DNA of 64,000 nucleotides from QHXN01 sp032162705 (GTDB taxonomy: Bacteria; Acidobacteriota; Blastocatellia; Pyrinomonadales; Pyrinomonadaceae): the NCBI GenBank assembly GCA_032162705.1, contig JAVRON010000103.1, positions 8,228 through 72,227 of the forward strand, in the 5' to 3' direction. Numbering within the stretch: the first letter of the stretch is position 1; the number at the start of each line of letters is the position of its first letter. The notes beneath the pieces were generated by a model. That model saw only the letters and a program-made list of their open reading frames with translations, was not told the DNA's origin and searched no databases. Positions 34,563-44,093 of this stretch are shown one piece after another. Both the position numbers and the translations under genes were made by a program.

Positions 34563-35926
34563 TGGCAAACAGCAAGGAAAAAATCTTAATCGTTGACGAT
34601 CAGCCGTCCGTCCGCTTCGGCGTGCGGAGCCTCCTCGAAGGCGAGGGCTACCGCGTGGCAGAGGCCGAAGACGGCGCGCGTGCTCTGGCCGTCATGACGG
34701 AGAACGCGCCGCAGCTCGTCCTGCTCGACCTGCGTCTGCCCGACGCGGATGGGCTTGAGCTTCTGCCGCGCATCAAGGCCATCGACGACGACGTTCCCGT
34801 CATCATCCTCACCGCGCACGGCACTATCGAGACCGCCATCCGCGCGCTCAAAGAAGGCGCGGAGAACTTTCTCACCAAGCCTTTCGATTCGGACGGTCTT
34901 CTCATACTCGTCGCCAAGACGCTCGAACAGAGCCGCGTGCGCCGCGAGCGCCTGCTCATCGGGCTGGCGCAGGAGCGCGTCGCCGCCGAGTATTTCATCG
35001 GCGGAAGCGAGGCGAGCGTGCGCGCACATCACACGGTCGAGCGGCTCGCGCCGTCCGACATGACCGTGCTGCTTCAGGGAGAGACCGGCACGGGTAAGGG
35101 GATGATGGCGCAGCTCATCCACCGGCTCAGCCCGCGCGCCGAGAAGCCTTTTGTGACGATCAACTGCGCGGGCCTCTCGCGCGAGCTGCTTGAGTCGGAG
35201 TTGTTCGGCCACGAGAAGGGCGGGTTCACGGGCGCGGTCGCGAGTAAGCCGGGGCTGTTCGAGCTGGCGCACGAGGGCACGATCTTCTTCGACGAGGTCG
35301 CCGAGATGGAGCCTTCGATTCAGGCGAAGGTCTTGCACGTGCTTGAGCAGAAGAAGTTCCGGCGCGTGGGCGGCGTGCAGGAGAAGGAAGTTGACGTGCG
35401 CCTCATCGTCGCCACGAACAAGAACCTGCAAGGCGAGATCAAGCGTGGACGCTTCCGCGAAGACCTCTTCTACCGCCTGAGCGTCATGCCGCTCACGCTC
35501 CCGCCTTTGCGCGAGAGGCGCGAAGACATCCTGCCGCTCGTCGAACACTTCGTCCGTCGCTTCAACCAGAAGCTCAACCGCCGCGTACAGGGCGTGACGC
35601 CGAAGGCCGAAGCGGTGCTACAGAGCTACGAGTGGCCGGGCAACATCCGCGAGGTGCGAAACGTCGTCGAGCGCGCCGTCATCCTCTGTTCCGGCGACCT
35701 CGTCCACGCGAGCGACCTGCCGCTCGGCGGACAGGAGTCCTGGGAAGAGGGGACGCGCGAGGCGGAGGATCACTACCTCTCGCTCGACGAATTGGAGTCG
35801 CTACACGTCCGACGGGTTCTTTCAGCCGCGGGCGGAAACCTCAGCCGCGCCGCCGAAATCCTCGGCGTCACGCGCACCACGCTCTACAGCAAGATTCGTA
35901 AATACGGCCTCGACCCCTCCCTTTGA
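34562..35926 (+). CDS. NtrC-family sigma-54-dependent response regulator
   Basis: 454 residues; its ATG shares one base with the kinase stop (TAATG). Receiver with phospho-Asp VLLDLRLPDADG and Lys FLTKPFDSDG. AAA+ with Walker A GETGTGKG, sigma-54 loop GGFTGA (Ala of GAFTGA replaced by Gly) and Walker B GTIFFDEVAE. Fis-type HTH GGNLSRAAEILGVTRTTLYS. It is the likely activator of the sigma-54 promoter at 36128 in front of the TonB receptor gene. Confidence 0.9.
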   Translation: MANSKEKILIVDDQPSVRFGVRSLLEGEGYRVAEAEDGARALAVMTENAPQLVLLDLRLPDADGLELLPRIKAIDDDVPVIILTAHGTIETAIRALKEGAENFLTKPFDSDGLLILVAKTLEQSRVRRERLLIGLAQERVAAEYFIGGSEASVRAHHTVERLAPSDMTVLLQGETGTGKGMMAQLIHRLSPRAEKPFVTINCAGLSRELLESELFGHEKGGFTGAVASKPGLFELAHEGTIFFDEVAEMEPSIQAKVLHVLEQKKFRRVGGVQEKEVDVRLIVATNKNLQGEIKRGRFREDLFYRLSVMPLTLPPLRERREDILPLVEHFVRRFNQKLNRRVQGVTPKAEAVLQSYEWPGNIREVRNVVERAVILCSGDLVHASDLPLGGQESWEEGTREAEDHYLSLDELESLHVRRVLSAAGGNLSRAAEILGVTRTTLYSKIRKYGLDPSL

Positions 35927-35956
35927 GTCCTGCCGACGGTGTCTAAAGACTAAGCA

Positions 35957-35996
35957 CTGTTCAGCCGGCCTGTCCAGAAATTGTTCATCCTTGAAC
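35957..35996. promoter_or_regulatory. Candidate upstream activator site
   Basis: CTGTTCA (35957-35963), GCCTGTCCA (35968-35976) and the inverted repeat GTTCA-TCCT-TGAAC (35983-35996) lie 130-170 bp upstream of the sigma-54 promoter. CTGTTCA and GCCTGTCCA also occur upstream of the promoter at 26693, so a common activator site is possible. Confidence 0.4.
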
Positions 35997-36127
35997 GACG
36001 CGGCTTTCTCGTCTGATGGGCCGTGTGCCGTTAGTCGTGTGGCCTTCGCGCAAAAACGGGTTGGAATAGTTGTGCCGGGAAACTATTCAAATCATCCCTT
36101 CACTGGCGCGCGCAGGTAATGTGACTG

Positions 36128-36143
36128 TGGCGCGACAGTTGCA
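36128..36143 (+). promoter_or_regulatory. Sigma-54 (-24/-12) promoter of the TonB receptor gene
   Basis: TGGCGCGACAGTTGCA: TGGCGCG-N4-TTGCA with GG-N10-GC spacing. It lies 200 bp after the NtrC-type gene and about 225 bp before the receptor start. Confidence 0.75.
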
Positions 36144-36366
36144 CATCATCCTGGCGTAGTCACGCCATAGTAGTTTTTCACTCGACCGAGGATACATCAC
36201 TGTGAGGGCGGCGCTGTCCGCTCGCGAGCGGTCTTCGACGGCTTCAACACTCCCTTTGTCCCGTCCGAAGATTTGCTCCGGTGTTCTCAACTCGCGCCGA
36301 CCCGGCCAATGGGCGCGGCTCCCCTGATCCGAAATGACCCCACGTTTTAATCGAAGGAGAGGATTG

Positions 36367-39300
36367 ATGATCTCACAGAAATGTTTTGCGTTGTTCACGT
36401 CGGTCTGCCTGCTGGCGCTCTGTTGTGTCGCCGCGCTCGCACAGACACAAACGACTGGCCGCATCGGTGGCGGCGTCACGGACGTGAATGGTGCGGCAGT
36501 GGCCGGTGCCGAAGTCACGGTGACCAACAAGGCGACCGGCGAAGAGCGTAAGGTGGTCGCCGATGAGTCAGGCACATACATCGTGTCGCTCCTCTCTCCC
36601 GGCGAGTACCGCGTCGTCATCGCCGCACCGAACTTTAAAAAGGCCGTGTTCGAGACGGTCAGGGTGGCGATCACGGAGACGGCTCCGGTAGACGCGCAGC
36701 TTGAGGTGGGTGCGCTGACGGACGAAACGGTGGTCGTTAGTGCGGTCGGCGCTGCCTTGCAGTCAGACGCCGCGGGCTTAGGCCGCGTCGTGGACTCGCG
36801 CGCCGTGGCAGAGCTGCCGCTGGCGACGCGCAACTTCACGCAAATACTCAGTCTCTCACCGGGCACGGCCACCTACCTGCCAGACAATACTTCGGTCGGT
36901 CGCAACTCACAGAACATCTCCGTCAACGGCGCTCGCGTCACGAACAACAATTTCCAGATCAACGGCATTGACGCGAACTCGATGGGCACGAACTCCGCGC
37001 CGTCGCTCTCGGTTCCCGCGCCCGAGACGATTCAGGAGTTCAAGGTGCAGACCTCGCTCTACGACGCGACCTTCGGGCGTTCGGGCGGCGGCAACGTGCA
37101 GGCCGTCACCAAGTCTGGAACCAACCAGTTTCACGGCGGTCTCTACGAGTTTTTACGCAACGAGTCGCTGAATGCGAACAACCCCTTCCTGAAAGCGGCG
37201 GGCGTCGCGCGGCCCGTGCTCAAGCGCAATGTCTTCGGCGGGCTAATCGGCGGCCCCATTCAGAAGGACAAGATGTTCTTCTTCGCGTCCTATCAGGGCA
37301 CGCGCGAGCGCAACGGCGCAAGCCCGATCAACAGCCTCTCGTCGAACATTCTCATCACGCCCGGACTGACGAGCGACCGCTCGCAGGCGCGTCTCCTCGC
37401 GCTCTATAATTCGAGGAACGCCGCGCCAATCACCGCCATCAATCCGACAGCGCTCGCGCTTCTCAACGCGCAACTACCGGATGGCACTTTCCTGATTCCG
37501 ACGCCGCAGACCGCGAACGGTCGGTTCTCCGGCTCAAGCCCTTCGGTGTTCGACGAAAACCAGTTCAACGCCAACCTGGATTACCGTCTGAGCCAGACCG
37601 ACACGCTCTCCGGCAAGTTCTTCTTCTCGAACGCGCCGCAGACGCTCGTGCTGCCGAGCTTCCTCGGGAGCGGCCCGAACGTTCCCGGCTACGGCAACTT
37701 CCAGCAGAACAACAATCGCCTGCTCTCGCTGCAATACGTCAAAGTTTTCAGCCCGACGGTCGTCAACGAAGCGCGCGTCGGCTACAACTTCATTCGCGTT
37801 GACGCCACTCCGCAAGAACCCATCCTCGATTCAGCGGTCGGCATCACGCGCGCGAACGCGTCTGCGTTTCCGGGACTGCCACTCATCAACATCGGGGGCG
37901 CGGGCGCTGTCACCATCGGCACTTCGCCGACGATTGACGTGCGGGCCGTCGCGCCCTCGACCACTCTGGCCGACACGCTCTCGATCACGAAAGGCCGCCA
38001 TCAGATTCGCGCGGGCGGCGAGTTTCGCTACAACGAGAACAACTACGTTTTGAACTTCTTCACGCGCGGACAGCTAAACTTCCTCACCTTCGACCAGTTC
38101 CTCACCGGCAGCGCCTTCGTCTCGGTCTTCGGCAGCGGCCTCGGCAACCGCTCCTTGCGGGCGCACGACTACAACTTCTTCGTGCAGGACGATTGGAAAG
38201 TCACAAACAAGCTGACGCTCAATGCGGGCCTACGCTACGAGCTTGACCTACCGGCCTATGACACGCGCGGGCGCATCGCGACCTTCGACCCGTCGCTCTA
38301 CAACCCGACGCAACTCGTCAACGCCGGCAGCGGTTTCGTACAGGCCGGCAACGTAATCTCCGCATACGATCTGGCGAGCGTGCCGAACGTGGATAAGCGC
38401 GTAGTCAATAGTCGTGACCCGAACAACTTCGCGCCGCGCGTCGGCTTCGCTTACTCGCCGCTCGACAGCGGGCGGATGGTCGTGCGCGGCGGCTATGGCA
38501 TCTTCTACTCGCGCACCTCTTTCCAGTACATCACCCTGAACGTGATCGCGCCGCCGACTTTCGTCTTCGGCTCGCGTGTCGCGCTCACGGGCGTTGACGC
38601 AGGGCGTTTCATCCCCGTTGCCGACCCGTTCTTCGCCGCGCCGCCCGCGAGCGCCTTCCCGACTTTCGTGCCCAACGTCGCGCTCTCAGGTACGTTCTTC
38701 GACCGCAACCTCCGCACGCCGTATATGCAACAGTACAACGCCAGCGTGCAGTATGAGCTTTCAAAGGATTACGTCGTCGAAGCGGCCTACGTCGGCACGC
38801 ACGGCGTCAACCTGTTCCGCCAGATCGGTATCAATCAAGCGCGACTCGCCAGCCCGTCCAATCCGGTCGTCAATGGAGTGACCGGCGCGGTCATCACGAC
38901 GAACACACCGGCCAACGCCGCCTTGCGCGCACCGTTCCAGGGAGCGGGACTGAACAACTTCTTCCAGAACCAGACGACCGCGCAATCGACTTACAACTCG
39001 ATGCAGTTGAGCCTGACCAAACGCTTCTCGCGCGGGCTTCAATTCCTCGCCTCTTATACTTTCGCGAAGTCCATTGACAACGCCTCGGGCCAGGGCGGCG
39101 GCCCCGGCACGGGCGGCGTCCTTAACCCCGGCTCGGTCGGCGAGACATCTCCGATTCTCGGCAACCAGCACGACAACCGCGCGAACCGCGGCGTCTCAGA
39201 CTTCGACCGCCCGCACCGTTTCGTCTTCAGTTACGTCTACGATCTGCCCGACCCGATTGGACACGAAGGCTCGACCTTCGCGCGAGTAGTGCTGAACGAC

Positions 39301-39801
39301 TGGCAGCTCGGCGGTATCTTCACGGCGATGTCCGGGCTGCCGATTGATATCGTGGACACGGGTGGCGCGTCGCTCTACGGTCTGAACGGCGCGGCGCTCT
39401 CTCGGCCCAACGTCGTCGGCGATCCGTTTAGCAACGTCCCGGCGGGCTTCTACTTCAACCCGGCGGCATTCGCGCGCGCCAACGTCGCGGCGGGGCAGGT
39501 CATACCAAGCTCCGGCGGCTCGGCCACCGCAGCCGCCGCCGGCACCGACTTCGGAAACGCGGGTCGGAACATTCTGCGCGGGCCGCGCCAGAACAATCTG
39601 GACTTCTCGATCATCAAGCGCTTCGCGATTGACGAGTCGAAGAACGTCGAGTTCCGCACGGAGTTCTTCAACCTGACGAACCACGTCAACTTCGCCAACC
39701 CGATCAGCGACCTCAACGCCGGGGCTGCGTCGTTCGGGCGGATCATCTCGGCCAGCAACAACCCGCGTCTGATCCAGTTCGCGCTCAAGCTCAACTTCTG
39801 A
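36367..39801 (+). CDS. TonB-dependent receptor with carboxypeptidase-regulatory-like domain
   Basis: 1,144 residues from the ATG at 36367, preceded by GAAGGAGAGGATTG. The signal peptide is FALFTSVCLLALCCVAALAQ. Residues 25-110 form a CarboxypepD_reg-like beta domain (RIGGGVTDVNGAAVAGAEVT). Then a plug (ELPLATRNFTQILSLSPGTA, SVNGARVTNNNFQINGIDAN) and a large beta barrel ending in an aromatic residue (IQFALKLNF), as outer-membrane proteins do. This is the expanded acidobacterial Oar-like receptor group; ligand unknown, perhaps oligosaccharide or peptide. The sigma-54 promoter upstream implies control by the adjacent kinase/NtrC pair. Confidence 0.9.
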   Translation: MISQKCFALFTSVCLLALCCVAALAQTQTTGRIGGGVTDVNGAAVAGAEVTVTNKATGEERKVVADESGTYIVSLLSPGEYRVVIAAPNFKKAVFETVRVAITETAPVDAQLEVGALTDETVVVSAVGAALQSDAAGLGRVVDSRAVAELPLATRNFTQILSLSPGTATYLPDNTSVGRNSQNISVNGARVTNNNFQINGIDANSMGTNSAPSLSVPAPETIQEFKVQTSLYDATFGRSGGGNVQAVTKSGTNQFHGGLYEFLRNESLNANNPFLKAAGVARPVLKRNVFGGLIGGPIQKDKMFFFASYQGTRERNGASPINSLSSNILITPGLTSDRSQARLLALYNSRNAAPITAINPTALALLNAQLPDGTFLIPTPQTANGRFSGSSPSVFDENQFNANLDYRLSQTDTLSGKFFFSNAPQTLVLPSFLGSGPNVPGYGNFQQNNNRLLSLQYVKVFSPTVVNEARVGYNFIRVDATPQEPILDSAVGITRANASAFPGLPLINIGGAGAVTIGTSPTIDVRAVAPSTTLADTLSITKGRHQIRAGGEFRYNENNYVLNFFTRGQLNFLTFDQFLTGSAFVSVFGSGLGNRSLRAHDYNFFVQDDWKVTNKLTLNAGLRYELDLPAYDTRGRIATFDPSLYNPTQLVNAGSGFVQAGNVISAYDLASVPNVDKRVVNSRDPNNFAPRVGFAYSPLDSGRMVVRGGYGIFYSRTSFQYITLNVIAPPTFVFGSRVALTGVDAGRFIPVADPFFAAPPASAFPTFVPNVALSGTFFDRNLRTPYMQQYNASVQYELSKDYVVEAAYVGTHGVNLFRQIGINQARLASPSNPVVNGVTGAVITTNTPANAALRAPFQGAGLNNFFQNQTTAQSTYNSMQLSLTKRFSRGLQFLASYTFAKSIDNASGQGGGPGTGGVLNPGSVGETSPILGNQHDNRANRGVSDFDRPHRFVFSYVYDLPDPIGHEGSTFARVVLNDWQLGGIFTAMSGLPIDIVDTGGASLYGLNGAALSRPNVVGDPFSNVPAGFYFNPAAFARANVAAGQVIPSSGGSATAAAAGTDFGNAGRNILRGPRQNNLDFSIIKRFAIDESKNVEFRTEFFNLTNHVNFANPISDLNAGAASFGRIISASNNPRLIQFALKLNF

Positions 39802-39803
39802 AA

Positions 39804-39883
39804 CAGTGACGAGTGATGAGTGATAGGTGATAAGAGAAAGCATCTCTTATCTCATCACTCATCACTCATCACTCATCACTCTG
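39804..39883. repeat. Intergenic long inverted repeat, arms of AGTGATG/AGTGACG units
   Basis: The left arm 39804-39836 starts CAGTGACG and continues with AGTGATG and GTGATA units. The right arm 39844-39883 has five TCATCAC units. It starts 2 bp after the receptor stop and ends 13 bp before the next ATG. Confidence 0.8.
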
Positions 39884-39896
39884 CTCGGAGGTTGAG

Positions 39897-41444
39897 ATGA
39901 TCGTCAGAGACTGGATGTCGCGCCGCGCCGTTCTCTCGCCAGCGAAGGCGGCGCTCGTAGACGCAGCGACCGGGGCGGCTCTGACCTACAAAGAACTGGA
40001 CGAGCGCGCAACGCGCCTCGCCAACTACCTGCGCCACACTTGCGGGGTCGTGAGCGGCGAACGCGTCGCCATCCTCTCGCTTAACCGGAACGAAGTCCTG
40101 GAAGCCTTCTTCGCCGCGTCCAAGCTCGCGGCCATTCTCGTCCCGCTCAACTACCGACTGACTCTCCCCGAACTGCAATTCATACTCGAAGACTGCGAGC
40201 CGCGCGTGATGCTCTACGAGGGCGAGTTCCTCTCGGTCGCCCGCAGCTTGAGCCGCCAGACGGCCATCCGGCACTTCATCGCGCTCGACAAATCCGAAGA
40301 GCCGGACGAGACCTGCGTCTTTTACGAAGAGGCGCTCGCCTCAGCCGGCGTTGACCCAATCGAGGTCGAGGGCTTCGACCCGGAAGCACCCGCGCTCATC
40401 ATCTACACTTCCGGCACGACGGGAAGGCCGAAAGGCGCGATGCTCTCGCACCGGATGCTGACGTGGAACTCGATCAATACGCAAATCGGATGGGACATTA
40501 CCTCCGAGGATGTGACGACCGTCAACGCGCCGCTCTTTCACACGGGCGGCTTCAACGTGCTGACGCTCCCGTTGCTGCACATCGGTGCCACGGTCGTCAT
40601 GATGCGGGGCTTCGACGCGGAAGAGGCGCTTGCGGTCATCGAGCGCCACCGCTGCACGATCTTCTTCGGCGTGCCGACGATGTTCCAGATGATGCTTGAG
40701 TCGCCAGGCTTCGAGGCGACAGATTTCTCGTCGCTTCGCTACTTCATCTCCGGCGGCGCACCGTGCCCCATCACTTTGATCGGGGCTTACCAGAAGAAGG
40801 GCGTGGCCTTCACTCAAGGCTATGGCCTGACCGAGGTCGGCCCGAATTGCTTCAAGCTCTCGCTCGAAGACACCGTGCACAAGGCAGGCTCAATCGGCTT
40901 CCCTACTTTTCACAGCGAAGCGCGACTCGTTGACGAGAAGGGGCGTGACGTGTCGAGCGGCGAGGTCGGAGAGCTAATCCTGAAAGGCGGCCACGTCTGC
41001 TCCGGCTACTGGCGCAACGCCGAGGCCACGCGCGCCGCGATGTCCGATGGCTGGTTCTACACGGGCGACCTCGCACGTCAGGACGAGGACGGCTACTACT
41101 ACATTGTCGGTCGCGCCAAAGACATGATCATCTCTGGTGGCGAGAACATCTACCCGGCGGAGGTCGAAGCCGTACTGCATTCGCACCCATCGGTCGCGTC
41201 AGCCGCGCTCGTCGGCCTGCCCGACGCGAAATGGGGCGAGACGGCCGTCGCGGCTATCGTCGCCCGCAGTGGCAGTTCGCCGACCGCCGACGAAATCCTG
41301 GAATTCTGTTCGGTTCGTCTCGCGCGCTACAAGATACCGAAGCGAGTCTTCTTCTTGAGCGAGTTTCCCCTGCTCGCCTCCGGCAAGGTGTTCAAGCGCG
41401 CGCTCAGGGAGGAGCTTCAAAAGGAACTCTCGAACGGCGGGTGA
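39897..41444 (+). CDS. Acyl-CoA synthetase (AMP-binding)
   Basis: 515 residues. ANL motifs IIYTSGTTGRPKGAMLSH, QGYGLTEVGPNC, DGWFYTGDLARQDEDGYYYI, VGRAKDMIISGGENIYPAEV and the C-terminal lysine in ASGKVFKRALREEL. The class is the FadD13/fatty-acyl or aryl-CoA ligase group (about 515 residues), distinct from the larger enzyme at 29835. CGGAGGTTGAG precedes the ATG. Followed at 75 bp by a secreted esterase, perhaps a degradation route: esterase releases hydroxy acids, ligase activates them (inference). Confidence 0.9.
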   Translation: MIVRDWMSRRAVLSPAKAALVDAATGAALTYKELDERATRLANYLRHTCGVVSGERVAILSLNRNEVLEAFFAASKLAAILVPLNYRLTLPELQFILEDCEPRVMLYEGEFLSVARSLSRQTAIRHFIALDKSEEPDETCVFYEEALASAGVDPIEVEGFDPEAPALIIYTSGTTGRPKGAMLSHRMLTWNSINTQIGWDITSEDVTTVNAPLFHTGGFNVLTLPLLHIGATVVMMRGFDAEEALAVIERHRCTIFFGVPTMFQMMLESPGFEATDFSSLRYFISGGAPCPITLIGAYQKKGVAFTQGYGLTEVGPNCFKLSLEDTVHKAGSIGFPTFHSEARLVDEKGRDVSSGEVGELILKGGHVCSGYWRNAEATRAAMSDGWFYTGDLARQDEDGYYYIVGRAKDMIISGGENIYPAEVEAVLHSHPSVASAALVGLPDAKWGETAVAAIVARSGSSPTADEILEFCSVRLARYKIPKRVFFLSEFPLLASGKVFKRALREELQKELSNGG

Positions 41445-41519
41445 CGGCGACTGCGCTCGCGCCTAACGGCGACTGCGCGCGTGCCGCGTCCGCGTGACAA
41501 TGCTCTTCCAATAAACGAC

Positions 41520-42569
41520 ATGACGATTCACAGAAAAATCACGCTCGCCGCTCTCTTCGTCATAACGATATTGCTGTCACACGCGAGCGCGCAGTCGTCG
41601 CAGCAAGGGAGATGGGTCTCAGGCAGCGTCAGCAACTCCTTCGGCGCGCGCAGCTACAAGCTCTGGGTTCCGAAGGGCTACGGCGATAGAACTCCCATCC
41701 CGCTCTTGCTGATGCTGCACGGCTGCACGCAGACCTCGGACGATTTCGCCGCGGGCACGCGCATGAACAGCATCGCCGACGCGAACAGATTCCTCGTCGT
41801 CTACCCCGAACAGCCTTCGGACGCGAACGCGTACAAGTGCTGGAACTGGTTTCGGCCCGAGCACCAGTCGCGCGGCGCGGGCGAGCCTGCGCTGCTCGCG
41901 GCCATCGTAGAGCAGGTGCGCGCGTCTTACAGGGTTGACGGGCAGAGAGTGTACGTCGCGGGCATCTCGGCGGGCGCTGCGATGGCGGTCATCTGCGGCG
42001 TGGCGTACCCGGACATCTTCGCCGCCGTCGGTGTCCACTCCGGACTGCAATACAAAGCCGCGACCAATCTGGCCGAAGCTCTCGCCGCACAGTCTAAGGG
42101 CGCGGGGCCAGACCCCAACCAACAGGGACTTCTCGCCTATCAGGCAATCAACGGCGTAAGGCCCGGCGCACGGAGGGCGGGCGTCCCCGTGATAATCTTC
42201 CAGGGCTTGCTCGACGCGGCGGTTAACCCGGCCAACGCCGATTGGGTCGTCAAACAGTGGGCGCAGACTGACGACTATCTCGACGACGACAGCGATAACA
42301 ACACCGTGGACGATAGGGCGGACGCGACGACGAACGGAACAGTAGACGGCGGCTACGCTTACACGAAGCAGGTCTACAACGATGCCGCGGGCAGGCCACT
42401 CATAGAGAAATGGATTGTGCAGGGGATGAAGCACGCGTGGTCTGGCGGCTCCGCGGCTGGCTCCTACACGGACGCCAAAGGCCCGGACGCGAGCGCGGAG
42501 ATGTGGCGCTTCTTCCGCTCGTACAAACTCGGCTCGCCGCGCATCAAGCGTAAAGAGTCGAAGCCGTGA
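41520..42569 (+). CDS. Secreted PHB-depolymerase-family esterase
   Basis: 349 residues from MTIHRKITLAALFVITILLS (signal peptide ending SHASAQ); the frame upstream to 41481 lacks a signal. PHB depolymerase / LpqC features: RSYKLWVPKGYGDRTPIPLL, LMLHGCTQTSDDFAAGT, the nucleophile in VAGISAGAAMAV, and a C-terminal His in MKHAWSGGSAAGSYTD. It probably hydrolyses polyhydroxyalkanoates or feruloyl-type esters outside the inner membrane. A PHA link is supported by the PhaJ-like gene at 31674. Confidence 0.85.
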   Translation: MTIHRKITLAALFVITILLSHASAQSSQQGRWVSGSVSNSFGARSYKLWVPKGYGDRTPIPLLLMLHGCTQTSDDFAAGTRMNSIADANRFLVVYPEQPSDANAYKCWNWFRPEHQSRGAGEPALLAAIVEQVRASYRVDGQRVYVAGISAGAAMAVICGVAYPDIFAAVGVHSGLQYKAATNLAEALAAQSKGAGPDPNQQGLLAYQAINGVRPGARRAGVPVIIFQGLLDAAVNPANADWVVKQWAQTDDYLDDDSDNNTVDDRADATTNGTVDGGYAYTKQVYNDAAGRPLIEKWIVQGMKHAWSGGSAAGSYTDAKGPDASAEMWRFFRSYKLGSPRIKRKESKP

Positions 42570-42597
42570 GACGCACTGCTCTCGTAGAGGCTAAAGG

Positions 42598-44025
42598 ATG
42601 ACGACTCGCAGGGGAACTATTTACGCTCTGTCGGTTCTGTTCGCGATCAACGCGCTGAACTTCTTCGACCGGCAGATACTAGGCGCGGTGGCCGAGCCTG
42701 TACGCAAGGAGTGGGGCTTGAGCGACAGCGCCATCGGCCTGCTCGGCACGGCCTTCACGCTCGTCTACGCGGCGGTCGGCGTGCCTTTAGGCCGGGTCAC
42801 AGACAACTTCCGGCGCACGCGTCTTCTCGCTGCGGGCGTCTTCGTCTGGAGTCTGCTTACAGCCGTGTCGGGCCTGGTGACGAACTACTGGCAGCTCTTC
42901 GCAACGCGCCTCGGCGTCGGCGTGGGCGAAGCGAGCTGCGCGCCCGCCGCGACCTCTTTGATCGGCGACCTCTACCCGCCGGAGAAGCGTTCACGCGCGC
43001 TCTCGGTTTTCATGTTGGGACTCCCTGTCGGCATCGCCATCAGCTACGCCGTCAGCGGTTCGGTGGCGCATGCCTACGGGTGGCGTGCGGCCTTCTACGT
43101 GGCGGGTGTGCCCGGACTCCTCTGCGTGATAGCCACCCTCTTCATGCGAGAGCCAATGCGCGGAGGAGCGGAGGCGCACGCCGTCGGCTCGCGCCGTCGC
43201 GAAGGGTCGCCTTACCGTCTCGTGCTTTCGACGCCGACGATGTGGTGGATCATTGCGTCGGGCGCTTTGCAGACCTTCAACATGTACGCCATCGGCTCTT
43301 TCCTCACGCCGTTTTTGATGCGATACCATGGCCTCGACATACGCGAGGCGGGCTTCGTCACGATGATCGTCTTCGGGCTGTCCGGCATCCCCGGTCTCTT
43401 GCTGGGCGGCTGGGCGGCGGACTCAATCGCGCGGCGGCGCAGGAACGGTCGCATGCTCCTCGGCACGCTTGCGCTCCTCGTCTCCGCGCCGCTTATTCTC
43501 TTCGCGCTCATGCAGGCGCGCGAGCACACGCTCCCCTTCATCCTCCTGATGGGCACGGGTGTCGCGACGATGAACGTGTACTACTCGACCGTCTATCCGT
43601 CCATACACGACGTGACCGAGCCATCTTTGCGCGGCACGGCGATGTCGCTCTACTTCTTCGCAATGTACGTTCTGGGCGCGGCACTCGGCCCCGTCGGTAC
43701 GGGCGTGGCGAGCGACTACTTCACAGGGCGCGCGGCACGCGCGGCGGGCGTCCTCGATGCGGCGCAGAAGTCGCTCGAACCCTTCCGCGCAGAAGGTCTG
43801 CACTCGGCCATGTACATTATCCCTGCGCTCGGCCTCATACTCACGATTGTCCTCTTCGCTGGCTCGCGCACGATCACGGCTGACATGCAGCGCCTGGGCC
43901 GTTGGATGAGCGACGCGGGCGCAGGCGGCGATTCGGACGTTGCACGAGTCATCCGAAACGACGAGCCGCTATTCGAGCATCCTGAAGAGACTCTGCCCGT
44001 TGCCGCCGTCGAGCAGGAGTCTTAA
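42598..44025 (+). CDS. MFS transporter (spinster-like)
   Basis: 475 residues with about 12 hydrophobic helices. It begins YALSVLFAINALNFFDRQIL, has the loop 2-3 motif GVPLGRVTDNFRRTRLLAAG and GVGEASCAPAATSLIGDLYP, all typical of the spinster (Spns) branch. Substrate unknown; lipids or organic acids are plausible. Starts 28 bp after the esterase gene, AAAGG before the ATG, so probably co-transcribed with it and possibly importing its products. Confidence 0.88.
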   Translation: MTTRRGTIYALSVLFAINALNFFDRQILGAVAEPVRKEWGLSDSAIGLLGTAFTLVYAAVGVPLGRVTDNFRRTRLLAAGVFVWSLLTAVSGLVTNYWQLFATRLGVGVGEASCAPAATSLIGDLYPPEKRSRALSVFMLGLPVGIAISYAVSGSVAHAYGWRAAFYVAGVPGLLCVIATLFMREPMRGGAEAHAVGSRRREGSPYRLVLSTPTMWWIIASGALQTFNMYAIGSFLTPFLMRYHGLDIREAGFVTMIVFGLSGIPGLLLGGWAADSIARRRRNGRMLLGTLALLVSAPLILFALMQAREHTLPFILLMGTGVATMNVYYSTVYPSIHDVTEPSLRGTAMSLYFFAMYVLGAALGPVGTGVASDYFTGRAARAAGVLDAAQKSLEPFRAEGLHSAMYIIPALGLILTIVLFAGSRTITADMQRLGRWMSDAGAGGDSDVARVIRNDEPLFEHPEETLPVAAVEQES

Positions 44026-44093
44026 AGAGGATTTGGTCGGAGCAATGGTGGTGCTATATTCCTTCCGACCGTGGCGCTACTGACTGACGCACG

